A stretch of 64,000 nucleotides of DNA from Arthrobacter subterraneus (GTDB lineage Bacteria; Actinomycetota; Actinomycetes; Actinomycetales; Micrococcaceae). Made by a program: the position numbers and the translations under genes. The notes below the pieces were generated by a model. That model was not told the origin of the DNA, did no database searches, and saw only the letters and a list, made by a program, of their open reading frames with translations. The stretch spans positions 1-64,000 of the forward strand of contig NZ_FNDT01000001.1 in the NCBI RefSeq assembly GCF_900099735.1, written 5' to 3'. Position 1 is the stretch's first letter. Every line of letters begins with the position of its first letter. Of the stretch, positions 21,008-30,500 are shown piece after piece.

Positions 21008-22075
21008 ATGCGAATTCTCAGCGTTGTAGGCGCGCGCCCTCAGTTCGTGAAGCTGGCTCCCATCGCCACTGCACTGCACGGCAAGGCCGAACACCTCATT
21101 GCCCATACCGGACAGCACTATGACGAGTTGATGTCCGATGTTTTCTTCCAGGATCTGGGGATCCCCGCGCCGGACTTCAACCTGGCTGTCGGGTCCGGGT
21201 CGCACGGGCGGCAGACCGGCGCGATGCTGGCAGGGCTGGAAGAGGTACTCGAGCAGGCACGGCCTGACTGGGTCCTCGTGTACGGCGATACGAACTCAAC
21301 CCTCGCTGCGGCGGTAGCCGCGGTGAAGATGCACATCCCTGTAGCCCATCTTGAGGCCGGTCTGCGGTCATTCAACCGTCGGATGCCGGAAGAACACAAT
21401 CGGGTCCTGACCGACCACGCCGCGGACCTCCTGCTCGCCCCGACCGAAGTGGCAATGGCCCATCTCGCCACGGAAGGGCTGGCGGACCGCAGCGTCCTGG
21501 TCGGCGATGTCATGACCGACGTGCTCTACCTGACCCGGGATGCAGTCAACGCAAAACAGGAACCGCTTCCCGATGGGCTGGTGACGGGCGGATATTACGT
21601 GAGCACCATCCACCGTCCGGATAACACGGACGACGCCGGCCGCCTCGCCGCAATTGTCGGCCAGCTCTCGGAGCTGGATAAACCGGTGCTTCTCCTGGCC
21701 CACCCTCGCCTGCGCGCCCTGGCCGGCGAACACGGCATCTCCCTTGACCAGGGTGCTCTCCGGTCAATTGCCCCGCTTGCCTATCCGCAGCTCATCAACG
21801 CCGTCCAGAACTCGGCCGGCGTCGTGACTGACTCGGGCGGACTCCAGAAGGAGGCGTTCCTGCTGAGGGTGCCCTGCACCACCGTGCGGCCGGAGACCGA
21901 ATGGGTGGAGACAGTCGAACTGGGGTGGAACACGCTGGTGTCCGCTGATCTGAGCCAACTGGGAGCTGCGGTCAGCCGCCCCGCGCCGGCCGCCACGGAT
22001 GCCACCCCCTACGGCTCCGGAGAAGCAGCCCATCAGGTAGTTGCTGCCCTGCTCAACGGGTCCGCCCGTTCCTGA
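21008..22075 (+). CDS. UDP-HexNAc 2-epimerase, WecB/WbpI-like
   Basis: The start is set at the ATG 21008, giving MRILSVVGARPQFVKLAPI, the invariant N-terminus of non-hydrolysing UDP-GlcNAc 2-epimerases; a GTG three codons earlier is less likely. Other motifs are HTGQHYDELMSDVFF, VYGDTNSTLAA, HLEAGLRSF, MPEEHNR and VTDSGGLQKEA. The 355-residue enzyme inverts C2 of UDP-GlcNAc (WecB) or of the 2,3-diacetamido-uronate (WbpI). Because the convergent operon at 22105-27234 encodes the other four Wbp steps, the WbpI role, giving UDP-ManNAc3NAcA, is plausible, but sequence alone cannot separate it from WecB. Confidence 0.88.
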   Translation: MRILSVVGARPQFVKLAPIATALHGKAEHLIAHTGQHYDELMSDVFFQDLGIPAPDFNLAVGSGSHGRQTGAMLAGLEEVLEQARPDWVLVYGDTNSTLAAAVAAVKMHIPVAHLEAGLRSFNRRMPEEHNRVLTDHAADLLLAPTEVAMAHLATEGLADRSVLVGDVMTDVLYLTRDAVNAKQEPLPDGLVTGGYYVSTIHRPDNTDDAGRLAAIVGQLSELDKPVLLLAHPRLRALAGEHGISLDQGALRSIAPLAYPQLINAVQNSAGVVTDSGGLQKEAFLLRVPCTTVRPETEWVETVELGWNTLVSADLSQLGAAVSRPAPAATDATPYGSGEAAHQVVAALLNGSARS

Positions 22076-22104
22076 TCCGCAGTCCGACCGGCTGCCCGTG
22101 GGGG

Positions 22105-23250
22105 CTATGAGGGCCAGGAAGATCGGGCGGCCAGGACCGCCTGCGCGGCGCGTTCCCCTGCCATCCGGAGGGAAGCGTTCTCCTGGACCCAGCTGACGCG
22201 CGAGCTTTTCCCGTCGTCGTCGTGCCCCTTGAGAAGCCGGCGCATGGCGTCCGCGACATCGAGCGGGTCGTAGGGAACACTCTCGCCCAGACCATTCCTG
22301 GCCACCATTTCGGCGCAGTCGCCGGCGCCGGAATAAATGACGGGTATGCCGCATGCAGCAGCCGCGTAGATCTTCGTGGGCTTGGCGAAGTCGTAGCCCT
22401 TCCCCGGGACAATGCTCACCAGCGCGCCCGCTGCCCCACGGATCCAGGTGGCCGTCTCGGCCGGCGACTTCACGCCGCCGAAAGTGACGCGGCCGGGGGT
22501 TATACGATCAGCCAGTTCCCGCAACGCAGGCTCCGATGCTCCCTGGCCGAGGAAATACAGACGGACATCGCTGTGGTCCTCAAGCAGGGTAAGGGCTTTG
22601 ATGAAGATTTCAGCGCCCTGCCACTCCGACATTGTCCCCGTGTAGACGAAATATGGGTGTCCCGGCTGTTCCTTCGGTCCATCCATGGCAAAGGTGTCCG
22701 TGTCGATACCATTTCCCACGACGCTCACCCGTGCGGCGGGTACGCCGAACTGCGCCAGCTGCTCAGCCACTCCGTCGGAGATCGCAAGGATGTGGTGGGC
22801 ATTACGCAGGACCAGGCCCTCGATCAGCCGCATCACCGAAACAACCGGTGAGGAAGCGCCCATGGCGATCACCGCGTCGGTCCACACATCAGCCGCGTAG
22901 TAGACGTACGGACGTCTCCTCAGCCAGGAAGAAACGGCGACCATCAACCCGGTGGTGGGTGGGGGTTCGGAGACCACCACATCCGCACGGCTGAGGACGA
23001 GCCTGAAGAACAGCGGGACGTCAAAGCTCAGATACTGGATATAGCCCCGGACATTCCCCCCGCGGTCCCGTAGCACCGGCCAGCGGGAGACGCCCGGCTC
23101 CGCGGTGTGGCCCGTGGGCGGGAGCGTGGTGAGCACCTTCGCCGATGCGCCGTTGCGCTCGAGTGCCGCGACGAGGGCCCTCAGCCGGAAAGCGGCGGCA
23201 CCTACTTCGGGCGGGTAAAGCCTGGTGGCAAGGATGACCCGCGCATTCAC
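22105..23250 (-). CDS. Glycosyltransferase family 4 (WbuB-like)
   Basis: The 381-residue protein begins at a GTG that overlaps the preceding stop (GTGA, 23247-23250). The N-terminus VILATRLYPPEVGAAAFRL is characteristic of WbuB-like GT4 enzymes of O-antigen and capsule loci. The C-terminal half holds YFVYTGTMSEWQGAE and IYAAAACGIPVIYSG, the donor-site element. As the last gene of the diacetamido-uronate operon it is the best candidate in this window for transferring that sugar; this is an inference from context. Confidence 0.87.
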   Translation of the reverse strand: MNARVILATRLYPPEVGAAAFRLRALVAALERNGASAKVLTTLPPTGHTAEPGVSRWPVLRDRGGNVRGYIQYLSFDVPLFFRLVLSRADVVVSEPPPTTGLMVAVSSWLRRRPYVYYAADVWTDAVIAMGASSPVVSVMRLIEGLVLRNAHHILAISDGVAEQLAQFGVPAARVSVVGNGIDTDTFAMDGPKEQPGHPYFVYTGTMSEWQGAEIFIKALTLLEDHSDVRLYFLGQGASEPALRELADRITPGRVTFGGVKSPAETATWIRGAAGALVSIVPGKGYDFAKPTKIYAAAACGIPVIYSGAGDCAEMVARNGLGESVPYDPLDVADAMRRLLKGHDDDGKSSRVSWVQENASLRMAGERAAQAVLAARSSWPS

Positions 23251-24242
23251 GCGGTGACGTCCACCATTTGCCCGGTCCGGGCAGAGTCGATCATCGCTTC
23301 AGCCACCCGCAGGGTGTTGAGGCCCTCCCGCATGGTCACGACGTCGTTGCGTTCACCGCGTACAGCGTCACGGAACGCCTCGTGCTCTGCCTTCAACGGC
23401 TCACGCTTGGTCAGGGCCAGGCGGGTGATGTTTCCCTCACTGACGCCGCGGAAGTTCGACACGGCTTCCCATTCCGTGTTGATCGTGCCGTTCTCATAGA
23501 AGGTCAGATCTGCGGTGAGGGTGTCAGCGACGAACGCGCCCTTCTCCCCCGTCACCACGGTCAGCCGTTCCTTCATCGGTGAGAGCCAGTTCACCAGGTG
23601 CGAGGTGATCACACCGTTGGCCAACTGGCAGGACGCCGTCACCATGTCCTCGTGGGGACGTCCCGAACGGGTGCTCGTCCGTGCGGACACCGACCGGTAC
23701 GGTGATTGGGCAAGCCAGGAGGTGAGGTCGATGTCGTGGGTACCGAGATCCTTGACCACACCAACATCAGCGATACGTGACGGGAAGGGCCCCTGGCGGC
23801 GGGTCGCTACCTGGTACACATCACCCAGGTCCCCATTCTCGATCCGTGACCGCAGTGACTGCAGGGCGGGGTTGAACCGTTCAATGTGCCCCACCGCACC
23901 GACCAGGCCGGCAGCCTCGAACGCCTCAGCCAGCTTCACTCCACCTTCAATGGTGGACGCAATCGGCTTCTCCACCATGGTGTGCACACCGGCGGCAGCA
24001 AGTGCCAGACCGACTTCCTCATGCAGGCCCGTCGGCACAGCGCACACCGCCATGTCGATCCCCTGCGAAATCAGTTCGTCCACCGATCCGCACAGCGGCA
24101 GGTCGCCCGCCACACCATGCGGGTCGCCGAAGGCATCGGCAACCGCCACCAGCTGCACGCCCTCAAGTTCGCGCACCACGCGAGCGTGGTGGCGGCCCAT
24201 CATTCCCAGCCCGATCAGTCCAACGCGAAGATCCGCCATCAC
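23247..24242 (-). CDS. Gfo/Idh/MocA oxidoreductase, WbpB/WlbA-like
   Basis: The 331-residue NAD-dependent dehydrogenase has an N-terminal Rossmann motif VGLIGLGMMGRHHARVV, the family's EKPIA motif (CAVPTG then HTMVEKPIA), and a C-terminal alpha/beta domain. In the Wbp/Wlb pathway this enzyme oxidises C3 of UDP-N-acetylglucosaminuronic acid to the 3-keto sugar that the next enzyme aminates. The start is GTG followed at once by ATG; both overlap the aminotransferase stop. Placement between the aminotransferase and a glycosyltransferase supports the nucleotide-sugar role over inositol metabolism. Confidence 0.88.
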   Translation of the reverse strand: MMADLRVGLIGLGMMGRHHARVVRELEGVQLVAVADAFGDPHGVAGDLPLCGSVDELISQGIDMAVCAVPTGLHEEVGLALAAAGVHTMVEKPIASTIEGGVKLAEAFEAAGLVGAVGHIERFNPALQSLRSRIENGDLGDVYQVATRRQGPFPSRIADVGVVKDLGTHDIDLTSWLAQSPYRSVSARTSTRSGRPHEDMVTASCQLANGVITSHLVNWLSPMKERLTVVTGEKGAFVADTLTADLTFYENGTINTEWEAVSNFRGVSEGNITRLALTKREPLKAEHEAFRDAVRGERNDVVTMREGLNTLRVAEAMIDSARTGQMVDVTA

Positions 24243-25330
24243 GCACCCGCTCCCGCGAGCTTGTTCACGGCCGTGACGATCCGGTCCAGATCCTCCTCAT
24301 CAAGGGAGGGATGAACCGGAAGGGAAAGTACCTCGCGGGCTGCGACCTCCGTGTTGGGAAGATCCTCGGTCCGCTCGAACGAGGGCAGACGGTGATTCGG
24401 GATCGGATAGTACACACCGCTGCCGATGTTGTACTCATCCTTCAACGCCGCCGCGAAACCGTCACGGTCCCCCGAGATGCGGATGGTGTACTGGTGATAC
24501 ACGTGCTCGGCGCCCTCGGCCACCGCCGGCGTGCCCACACCCTCAAGATTCTCCGTGAGGAACCGTGCGTTCGACTGCCGCTGCGCCGTCCAGCCGAGCA
24601 CCTTGGTCAACTGGACCCGCCCAATCGCCGCATGCAGGTTCGTCATCCGCGCGTTGAATCCCACAAGCTCGTTCTCGTACTGGCGCTCCATGCCCTGGTT
24701 CCGCAGCAGGCGGAGGTTCCGCTCAACCGTCGCGTCCCCGGTCGACACCATCCCGCCCTCACCCGAGGTCATGTTCTTCGTCGGGTACAGCGAGAACATC
24801 GCAAAATCACCGAACGTGCCCACCCGCCGGCCATTGAGCGCCGCACCATGGGCCTGCGCCGCATCCTCGAACAATTTGATGCCCCGGGCATCAGCCAACT
24901 CCCGGAACGCGGCGACATTCGCCGGATGCCCGTACAGGTGGACCGGCATGATCCCCCTGGTCCGGTCAGTGATCAGTGACTCCACATGGCTGATATCCAG
25001 GCAATAGTGGTCAAGTTCAATGTCGGCGAAAACCGGCGTCGCGCCCGTCAGCGCCACCGAGTTCGCCGTCGCAGCGAAAGTGAACGACGGAACGATCACC
25101 TCATCGCCCGGTCCTATGCCCGCAGCAAGCAGCCCCAAGTGCAGCCCCGAGGTCCCCGAGTTCACCGCAACCGACGCCCGCCCATCAAGCAGGACCTGCG
25201 AGAACTCCTTCTCGAACTCCGCAACCTCGGCCCCCTGCGCCAGCATGCCCGAAACGAGCACCGCATCAACGGCGGCACGCTCCTCGTCCCCTACGATGGG
25301 CTTCGCTGCCGGAATGAATCCTGTGCTCAT
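24239..25330 (-). CDS. DegT/DnrJ/EryC1 sugar aminotransferase, WbpE-like
   Basis: The 363-residue PLP enzyme transfers an amino group to a keto nucleotide sugar. Visible features are VNSGTSGLHLGL (57-68), PSFTFAATANS, the PLP-ring Asp156 in EDAAQAHGA, and the Schiff-base Lys185 in LYPTKNMTSGEGG. Next to a Gfo/Idh dehydrogenase and a left-handed beta-helix acetyltransferase, it is expected to make the 3-amino group of UDP-GlcNAc3NA, with glutamate as donor. It overlaps both neighbours by 4 bp or less. Confidence 0.9.
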   Translation of the reverse strand: MSTGFIPAAKPIVGDEERAAVDAVLVSGMLAQGAEVAEFEKEFSQVLLDGRASVAVNSGTSGLHLGLLAAGIGPGDEVIVPSFTFAATANSVALTGATPVFADIELDHYCLDISHVESLITDRTRGIMPVHLYGHPANVAAFRELADARGIKLFEDAAQAHGAALNGRRVGTFGDFAMFSLYPTKNMTSGEGGMVSTGDATVERNLRLLRNQGMERQYENELVGFNARMTNLHAAIGRVQLTKVLGWTAQRQSNARFLTENLEGVGTPAVAEGAEHVYHQYTIRISGDRDGFAAALKDEYNIGSGVYYPIPNHRLPSFERTEDLPNTEVAAREVLSLPVHPSLDEEDLDRIVTAVNKLAGAGA

Positions 25331-25923
25331 TTCTGATCCTCTACTGGTGCCAAAGTTCCGTCTGATTCACTGTATTTCTCACCGGTCGCAGGACACACCC
25401 ACAACCCGTCCTCTTCCCGAAGCGGGTGCCCGGCCTTTCCAACCCAGCCGAGACGGCGGGCGGGCACCCCTGCCATGAGTCCGTAGGCGGGGACGTCCTT
25501 GGTGACGACGGCGCCCGCCGCCACGGTTGCCCAGGTGCCGATGGTCACGGGCGCAACGCATACCGCGCGGGCTCCGATCGACGCCCCGTCCTCGATGGTC
25601 ACTCCCACCGGAGTCCAGTCATGGGCACTCTTCAGCGCGCCGTCAGGGGAGACGGACCGCGGATAGGTGTCATTCGTCAGGACGACGGCGGGTCCGATGA
25701 AGACTCCCTTTCCGAGCGACGCCGGCTCATACACCAGGGCGTAATTCTGCACCTTGGAGTTCTCCCCCATCGTGACACCCGTCCCGATGTAGGCTCCGCG
25801 CCCGACGATGCAGTTCGCTCCAAGCCGCGCGTTCTCGCGCACCTGTGCAAGGTGCCACACCTTGGTGCCCTCGCCCAACTCCGCCTGGTCCGAGACATCC
25901 GCGCTGTCAGCGATGTAGGTCAT
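25327..25923 (-). CDS. Left-handed beta-helix N-acetyltransferase, WbpD/WlbB-like
   Basis: The 198-residue protein consists of hexapeptide repeats (for example LGANCIVGRGAYIG, IGARAVCVAPVTIG, TVAAGAVVTKDVPAYGLMAG), the trimeric left-handed beta-helix fold of acetyl-CoA-dependent transferases. The sequence KVQNYALVYEP and GPAVVLTNDTYPRS match the WbpD/WlbB group that acetylates the 3-amino group of UDP-GlcNAc3NA. A short C-terminal tail with WVCPATGEKY is also typical. Its stop overlaps the aminotransferase start by ATGA. Confidence 0.9.
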   Translation of the reverse strand: MTYIADSADVSDQAELGEGTKVWHLAQVRENARLGANCIVGRGAYIGTGVTMGENSKVQNYALVYEPASLGKGVFIGPAVVLTNDTYPRSVSPDGALKSAHDWTPVGVTIEDGASIGARAVCVAPVTIGTWATVAAGAVVTKDVPAYGLMAGVPARRLGWVGKAGHPLREEDGLWVCPATGEKYSESDGTLAPVEDQK

Positions 25924-25944
25924 GGGATACCTTTCCGTTGCGAA

Positions 25945-27234
25945 TCAGGCCTTGCCGATGACCCGGTAGGTGACCCCGGCCCACTGGTCCGGCGTGCTTA
26001 CCCTCCGGCCGTCAATGAACGTCTTCACCCCGGGCAGGTCCGACGGCGACAGCTGCGCATACTGTGCATGGTTCGCCTGCACCACTGCGGCATCGACCGG
26101 CTCACCCACGTGATAGGCGTCGAAGCCCAGGGCTGAAAGTTCCTCGTCGGTGTAGAGGGGATCGTGCACCAGAACCTTCGCACCACGCTGCTTCAGCGCC
26201 TCGACCGTCGCGAAAACGCCCGAGAATGCTGTCTCCTTGACTTCACCGCGGTATGCGGCACCGAGGACAACGACGGTGGCGCCGTCAAGCTCGCCATGGG
26301 CACCTTCCAGCAGCCCGACTGTGTATTCAGGCATCCCGGCGTTGGCTTCACGGGCAGCACGCACGACGGTCGCGGAGGGGTCGTTCCAGAGGTAGAGCCG
26401 AGGGTAGACAGGAATGCAATGACCGCCGACGGCGATGCCCGGCTGGTGGATGTGACTGTAGGGCTGCGAGTTGGATGCCTCGATCACCTGGTAGATGTCG
26501 ATCCCGGCCGTCGCCGCGAAGCGCGCGAACTGGTTCGCCAGTCCGATGTTCACGTCGCGGTACGTCGTCTCGGCGAGCTTCGCCAGTTCCGAGGCCTCCG
26601 CCGACCCGAGATCCCACACCCCGTTACCTCGGGAAAGATCCGGGCGGTCATCGAAGTCAAGCACCGCCTCATAGAACTCAACCGCGATCCTGGCGCCGTC
26701 GTCGGACAGCCCACCGACCAGCTTGGGATACTTGCGGAGATCTTCGAAGACCCGCCCGGTCAATACCCGCTCAGGCGAAAACACGAGGTGGAAATCCTTG
26801 CCCTCGACCAGGCCGGATCCCTCCTCCAGCATGGGCTTCCACCGGGTGCGGGTGGTGCCCACAGGAAGCGTGGTCTCGTAGGAGACAAGGGTGCCCGGGG
26901 TGAGGTGTTTGGCCAGTTCCGCGGTGGCTCCATCCATCCATCCGAAGTCGGGCTTGGCGTCAGCATCAACAAACAGCGGCACTACCAGCACCACGGCGTC
27001 GGCGTTGGGCACGGCCTGCGCATAATCGGTGGTGGCCCGGAGCTTGCCGGCCGGAACCAGCTCGGACAGCTTTTCCTGGAGGTGCGCTTCGCCGGGGAAC
27101 GGCTCCACTGCATTGTTGATGGATTCGACGACCTGCGCGTTGACGTCGACTCCCACCACTTCGTGGCCCTTTGACGCGAACTGGACTGCAAGCGGCAGGC
27201 CGATCTTCCCAAGGGCAATGACAGCAATTTTCAC
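25945..27234 (-). CDS. Nucleotide-sugar 6-dehydrogenase, WbpA-like (UDP-HexNAc to uronic acid)
   Basis: The start is the GTG at 27232-27234, which gives VKIAVIALGKIGLPLAVQF, the normal N-terminus with the NAD-binding glycine motif; the longer frame adds an unlikely leader. The 429-residue enzyme carries Lys219 in ELAKLAETTYRDVNI and the catalytic Cys273 in AVGGHCIPVYPRLY, the signature of the UDP-GlcNAc/ManNAc dehydrogenase branch rather than UDP-glucose dehydrogenase. It oxidises C6 in two steps and begins the Wbp-type pathway encoded by the genes that follow. It is the first gene of the five-gene operon. Confidence 0.9.
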   Translation of the reverse strand: MKIAVIALGKIGLPLAVQFASKGHEVVGVDVNAQVVESINNAVEPFPGEAHLQEKLSELVPAGKLRATTDYAQAVPNADAVVLVVPLFVDADAKPDFGWMDGATAELAKHLTPGTLVSYETTLPVGTTRTRWKPMLEEGSGLVEGKDFHLVFSPERVLTGRVFEDLRKYPKLVGGLSDDGARIAVEFYEAVLDFDDRPDLSRGNGVWDLGSAEASELAKLAETTYRDVNIGLANQFARFAATAGIDIYQVIEASNSQPYSHIHQPGIAVGGHCIPVYPRLYLWNDPSATVVRAAREANAGMPEYTVGLLEGAHGELDGATVVVLGAAYRGEVKETAFSGVFATVEALKQRGAKVLVHDPLYTDEELSALGFDAYHVGEPVDAAVVQANHAQYAQLSPSDLPGVKTFIDGRRVSTPDQWAGVTYRVIGKA

Positions 27235-27300
27235 GACGAAGTAAACCTTTTCTGTATGGCTTGCGCTCAACCCGGCGATTCAGTGACCAAGACTATCGGA

Positions 27301-27498
27301 TCACCCGCGGATATCTTCCCAACCGGTCGCCTTCCGAAAGATGTCACGGAACGCCGGGTACATAGACTCGACGTAGGTTTCGGTCAGGTGGTTGTCATCT
27401 ATATAGACGTGCATATTGCCCACAACCGGGTCGCAGGATCGTTCCGAACAGATCAGGTCCGTTGCATCGAAAAGCTTTGCTGCGTGCGGGTGGGCCAC
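27301..27498 (-). pseudogene. Remnant of an OafA/YrhL-type acyltransferase (C-terminal SGNH end only)
   Basis: Sixty-five codons end in a TGA at 27301-27303. The residues FDATDLICSERSCDPVVGN followed by YIDDNHLTETY match the extreme C-terminus of acyltransferase-3 proteins fused to an SGNH esterase domain, including the Asp/His of the catalytic DxxH region. Codon 27499-27501 directly upstream is an in-frame stop (TAA), and the membrane acyltransferase part is missing, so this is a 5'-deleted relic. The FHA-FtsK gene starts only 60 bp further on in the other direction. It marks a deletion or rearrangement point at the edge of the polysaccharide locus. The 325-bp gap 27235-27559 holds nothing else I recognise. 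Confidence 0.72.
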
Positions 27499-27559
27499 TT
27501 ATCCACAGCTCGCGGGATTCTGGTGCGCAGCACCTCCCGGTCCCCCTACTGTCGAGACC

Positions 27560-30500
27560 ATGGATCTGCACGTGACACTGGCCGCAGGTCCCGGCGTGCG
27601 CCTGGCAAGCGGCGGTTCCACGGAGGAAATAGTGATCACGGGGGCTCACCGGCTGAGTGGCACTCAGCTTTACGAACAGCTTTCACAGCGGGCCGACGGT
27701 CAGCACTTCCTGGTGGCCGGTGTGCCCGTACAGGAGCTTGTGGCCGGAGTTTCCCCCCTGACCCCCGGCGCCGTCATCGTCGCTGGGACGAGCCAGTGCC
27801 CGGATGTGTCCCCGTCCCGTCCCGGCACGCTGTTCTTCCTCGTCCGGTCCGGCCCCGATGCAGGCAAAACCGTGCCGCTTGTCCGGGGCACCTGCACAAT
27901 CGGACGCAACGGGTCGGACATCACCCTCCACGATCCCCTGATGTCCCGCAGGCATGCATTGCTGACGGTCACCACGGAGGCGGTCACCCTGAGCGACCGG
28001 AACTCAGCGAACGGGGTCCGCGTGGATGGTTCGCGAATCAGCGAGAGTCCGGTGACCACAGACTCCGATATCCGCATCGGATCGAACCGCTGCGCCCTTA
28101 TCCTGGCCGACACGCCGGTCGGGACCCCGCTCGCCGTGGACCTCAGCAAGCCCTGCCCGGTCAGGGCTGTCCCGCCGTCCGAGGCCAGCCGGTTGCTGAT
28201 CGCGTCAGCGTTTCTGCCGCTTGTGTTGGGGGTTGTCCTCGCGGTGACCACCGGAATGTGGTTCTTTCTGGCCTTCAGCGCACTCTCGGCCGTGGCCGGC
28301 TCCGTTCCGTTGATCAACGCACGGAAAACACGGCGCACGTTCGCTGGAGCAGTTGAGACTGCCGTTGCTGCAGACAGTGAACGACGGCGGCGCGCAGCAC
28401 CGGACCCGGCAGGGCTCGCTCTGGCCGCTCTACGGACAGGACACCCAGCCCTGGCGCAACCACCCCCACGATCCTTCGACGGGCACTACCTGCGGCTCGG
28501 AACCGCAGACCAGCCCGCGAATATCGAAGCCCGGCCGGCACCACCGGGGTGGCGGCCGCCCCTCATCCCCGAAATGCCGGTGCTGGTCCCCCTGACAGGG
28601 GAGGAAAACGGCGAGCCCATCGGGTTGGATGTCCGGGCACCACGGGGCACCCTGGATCGGGTCGCGAACCTGATACTGCTTCAGCTTTCCGCGCTCGGTG
28701 GAGCCGGCGAAATCCTGTGTCACGGTGCTGCCTCGGAACTGCCGCACAGTGCACGCTTCCTGCCGGGCGTCACGCTCACGTCCAACCCGGGACACTTCGC
28801 CGAAATGCTTGCAACGGGGAGATACTCCTCGGTTGTGGTTTTCGGTCCGGAACCTTCCCCGCCAGTTCCGGGCGCACGTATCTACCGGTTTTTCCCCTGC
28901 CAGGGACAGGAGGATGGAAGGTGGACCGTCGACTACTTCGAATCCGAGCCCGTTCTCAGGAGCCCCGGCGGCGTTCTCCCCTTCCACCCCGACTACGTGC
29001 GCGCCGGAACGTTCGAGATGATGGCCAGAGCGTTCGGGGCGGGGTCTGGTTCCGGCGCCGTTCCTACGGCGGAAGCTTCGGTGCCACCTGTAGTCGCCCT
29101 GACCGAATTATTCGCCGGTGACAGCCCCGGCATCCTGGGGAAGTGGCGCACCGCCTCGGAGGGCTTATGCCTGCGCACCATCGTCGGCTCCTCGGTTGCC
29201 GGGCCTCTGTCATTCGACCTGATTGCCGACGGCCCACACCTGCTCGTCGCGGGCACAACGGGGTCCGGGAAATCCGAGTTCCTCCGGTCGCTGGTTCTCG
29301 GCCTGTCGCTGCACCATCCGCCTGCAGAGCTCAACTTCATGTTCATTGACTTCAAGGGCGGCGCCGGGCTCGGCGGATTGGCGTCACTGCCGCACGTCAC
29401 AGGAATGCTCACCGATCTGTCGCCAGAGACCGTATCGCGGGCCCTCGTTTCCCTCCGTGCGGAGGTGAAACGGCGCGAGTCTCTGTTTGCGGCAGTGCAC
29501 GCTGCCGATTACGGCGAATACCGAGGCCTCAACGGCACCGGATTGCCGCGTCTCGTCATCGTCATTGACGAGTTCAGGATGCTCAGCGAGGAAGTCCCGG
29601 GGGCAGTGAACGATCTGATGCGGATCGCCGCCCTCGGACGTTCGCTCGGGATGCATCTCGTTCTCGCAACGCAACGACCCCAGGGCGCGATCACCTCGGA
29701 GATCCGGGCGAACATCACGGCAAGCGTCGTGTTGCGAATGCAGTCGGCCATGGAAGCCCAGGATCTCCTCGGTTCAGCCGCTGCCTCCTCCATTCCTGTC
29801 AACCGTCCCGGACGAGGCTACCTGCGGATAGCGTCCGGTCAACCAATTGAGTTCCAGACGGCAACGACGACGTCCCCCACCGGATACCCAACCTCCTCCA
29901 TCATGTCCTTCGCCCAGTTTCTTTCCCGAGGCTCCCCTGGAGGCGGGACGGCAGGAGATGACATCGGTACCGCGCAGACCAGTCCCACCCTTCGGGACGA
30001 TGTGCAGTCCCTGGTCAGCGCGGCAGGGAGGGCAGCGCGGGCACTGGGATCGCCGCCGCTCCGCCTGCCGGTTCTGCCACCGCTGCCGGAGGCACTTTCC
30101 CGCGCGGCTGCGGTGCCCGCCGACATCCTTCAGCTTGGGCTGCTGGACATACCCGAACGGCAGGCGCAGCGTCCGCTCCTCTGGGATCCCGGCCAACATT
30201 CGCATCTCGCGTTCATCGGCCAGCATGGAAGCGGGCGGGCGGTGGTCTGTGCCGCCGCCGAGCATCTGCGGTGTCTACCCGACCGGCACCTCTATCTGCT
30301 CGATGGTGACGCGAACCTGAGGTCGTGCCGGGATGCTCCCCAGGTCGGCGCCTACGTCACCGCCTCGGATGTCAGGAGGGCAGCACGGGTTCTGCAACGT
30401 CTCGCCGAACTGGTGGTTCATCGGCTCAACGGCGGCCCCGAATCCGCTGAAGCAGCTCCCGGCATCACAGTGTTCATTACCGGCTGGGGCCGGTGGGCGA

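Noticed and set aside
27416..27559. Upstream extension of the FHA-FtsK gene
   Set aside because: The extra 48 residues have no similarity to the family start and lie over the acyltransferase relic; the ATG at 27560 is better.
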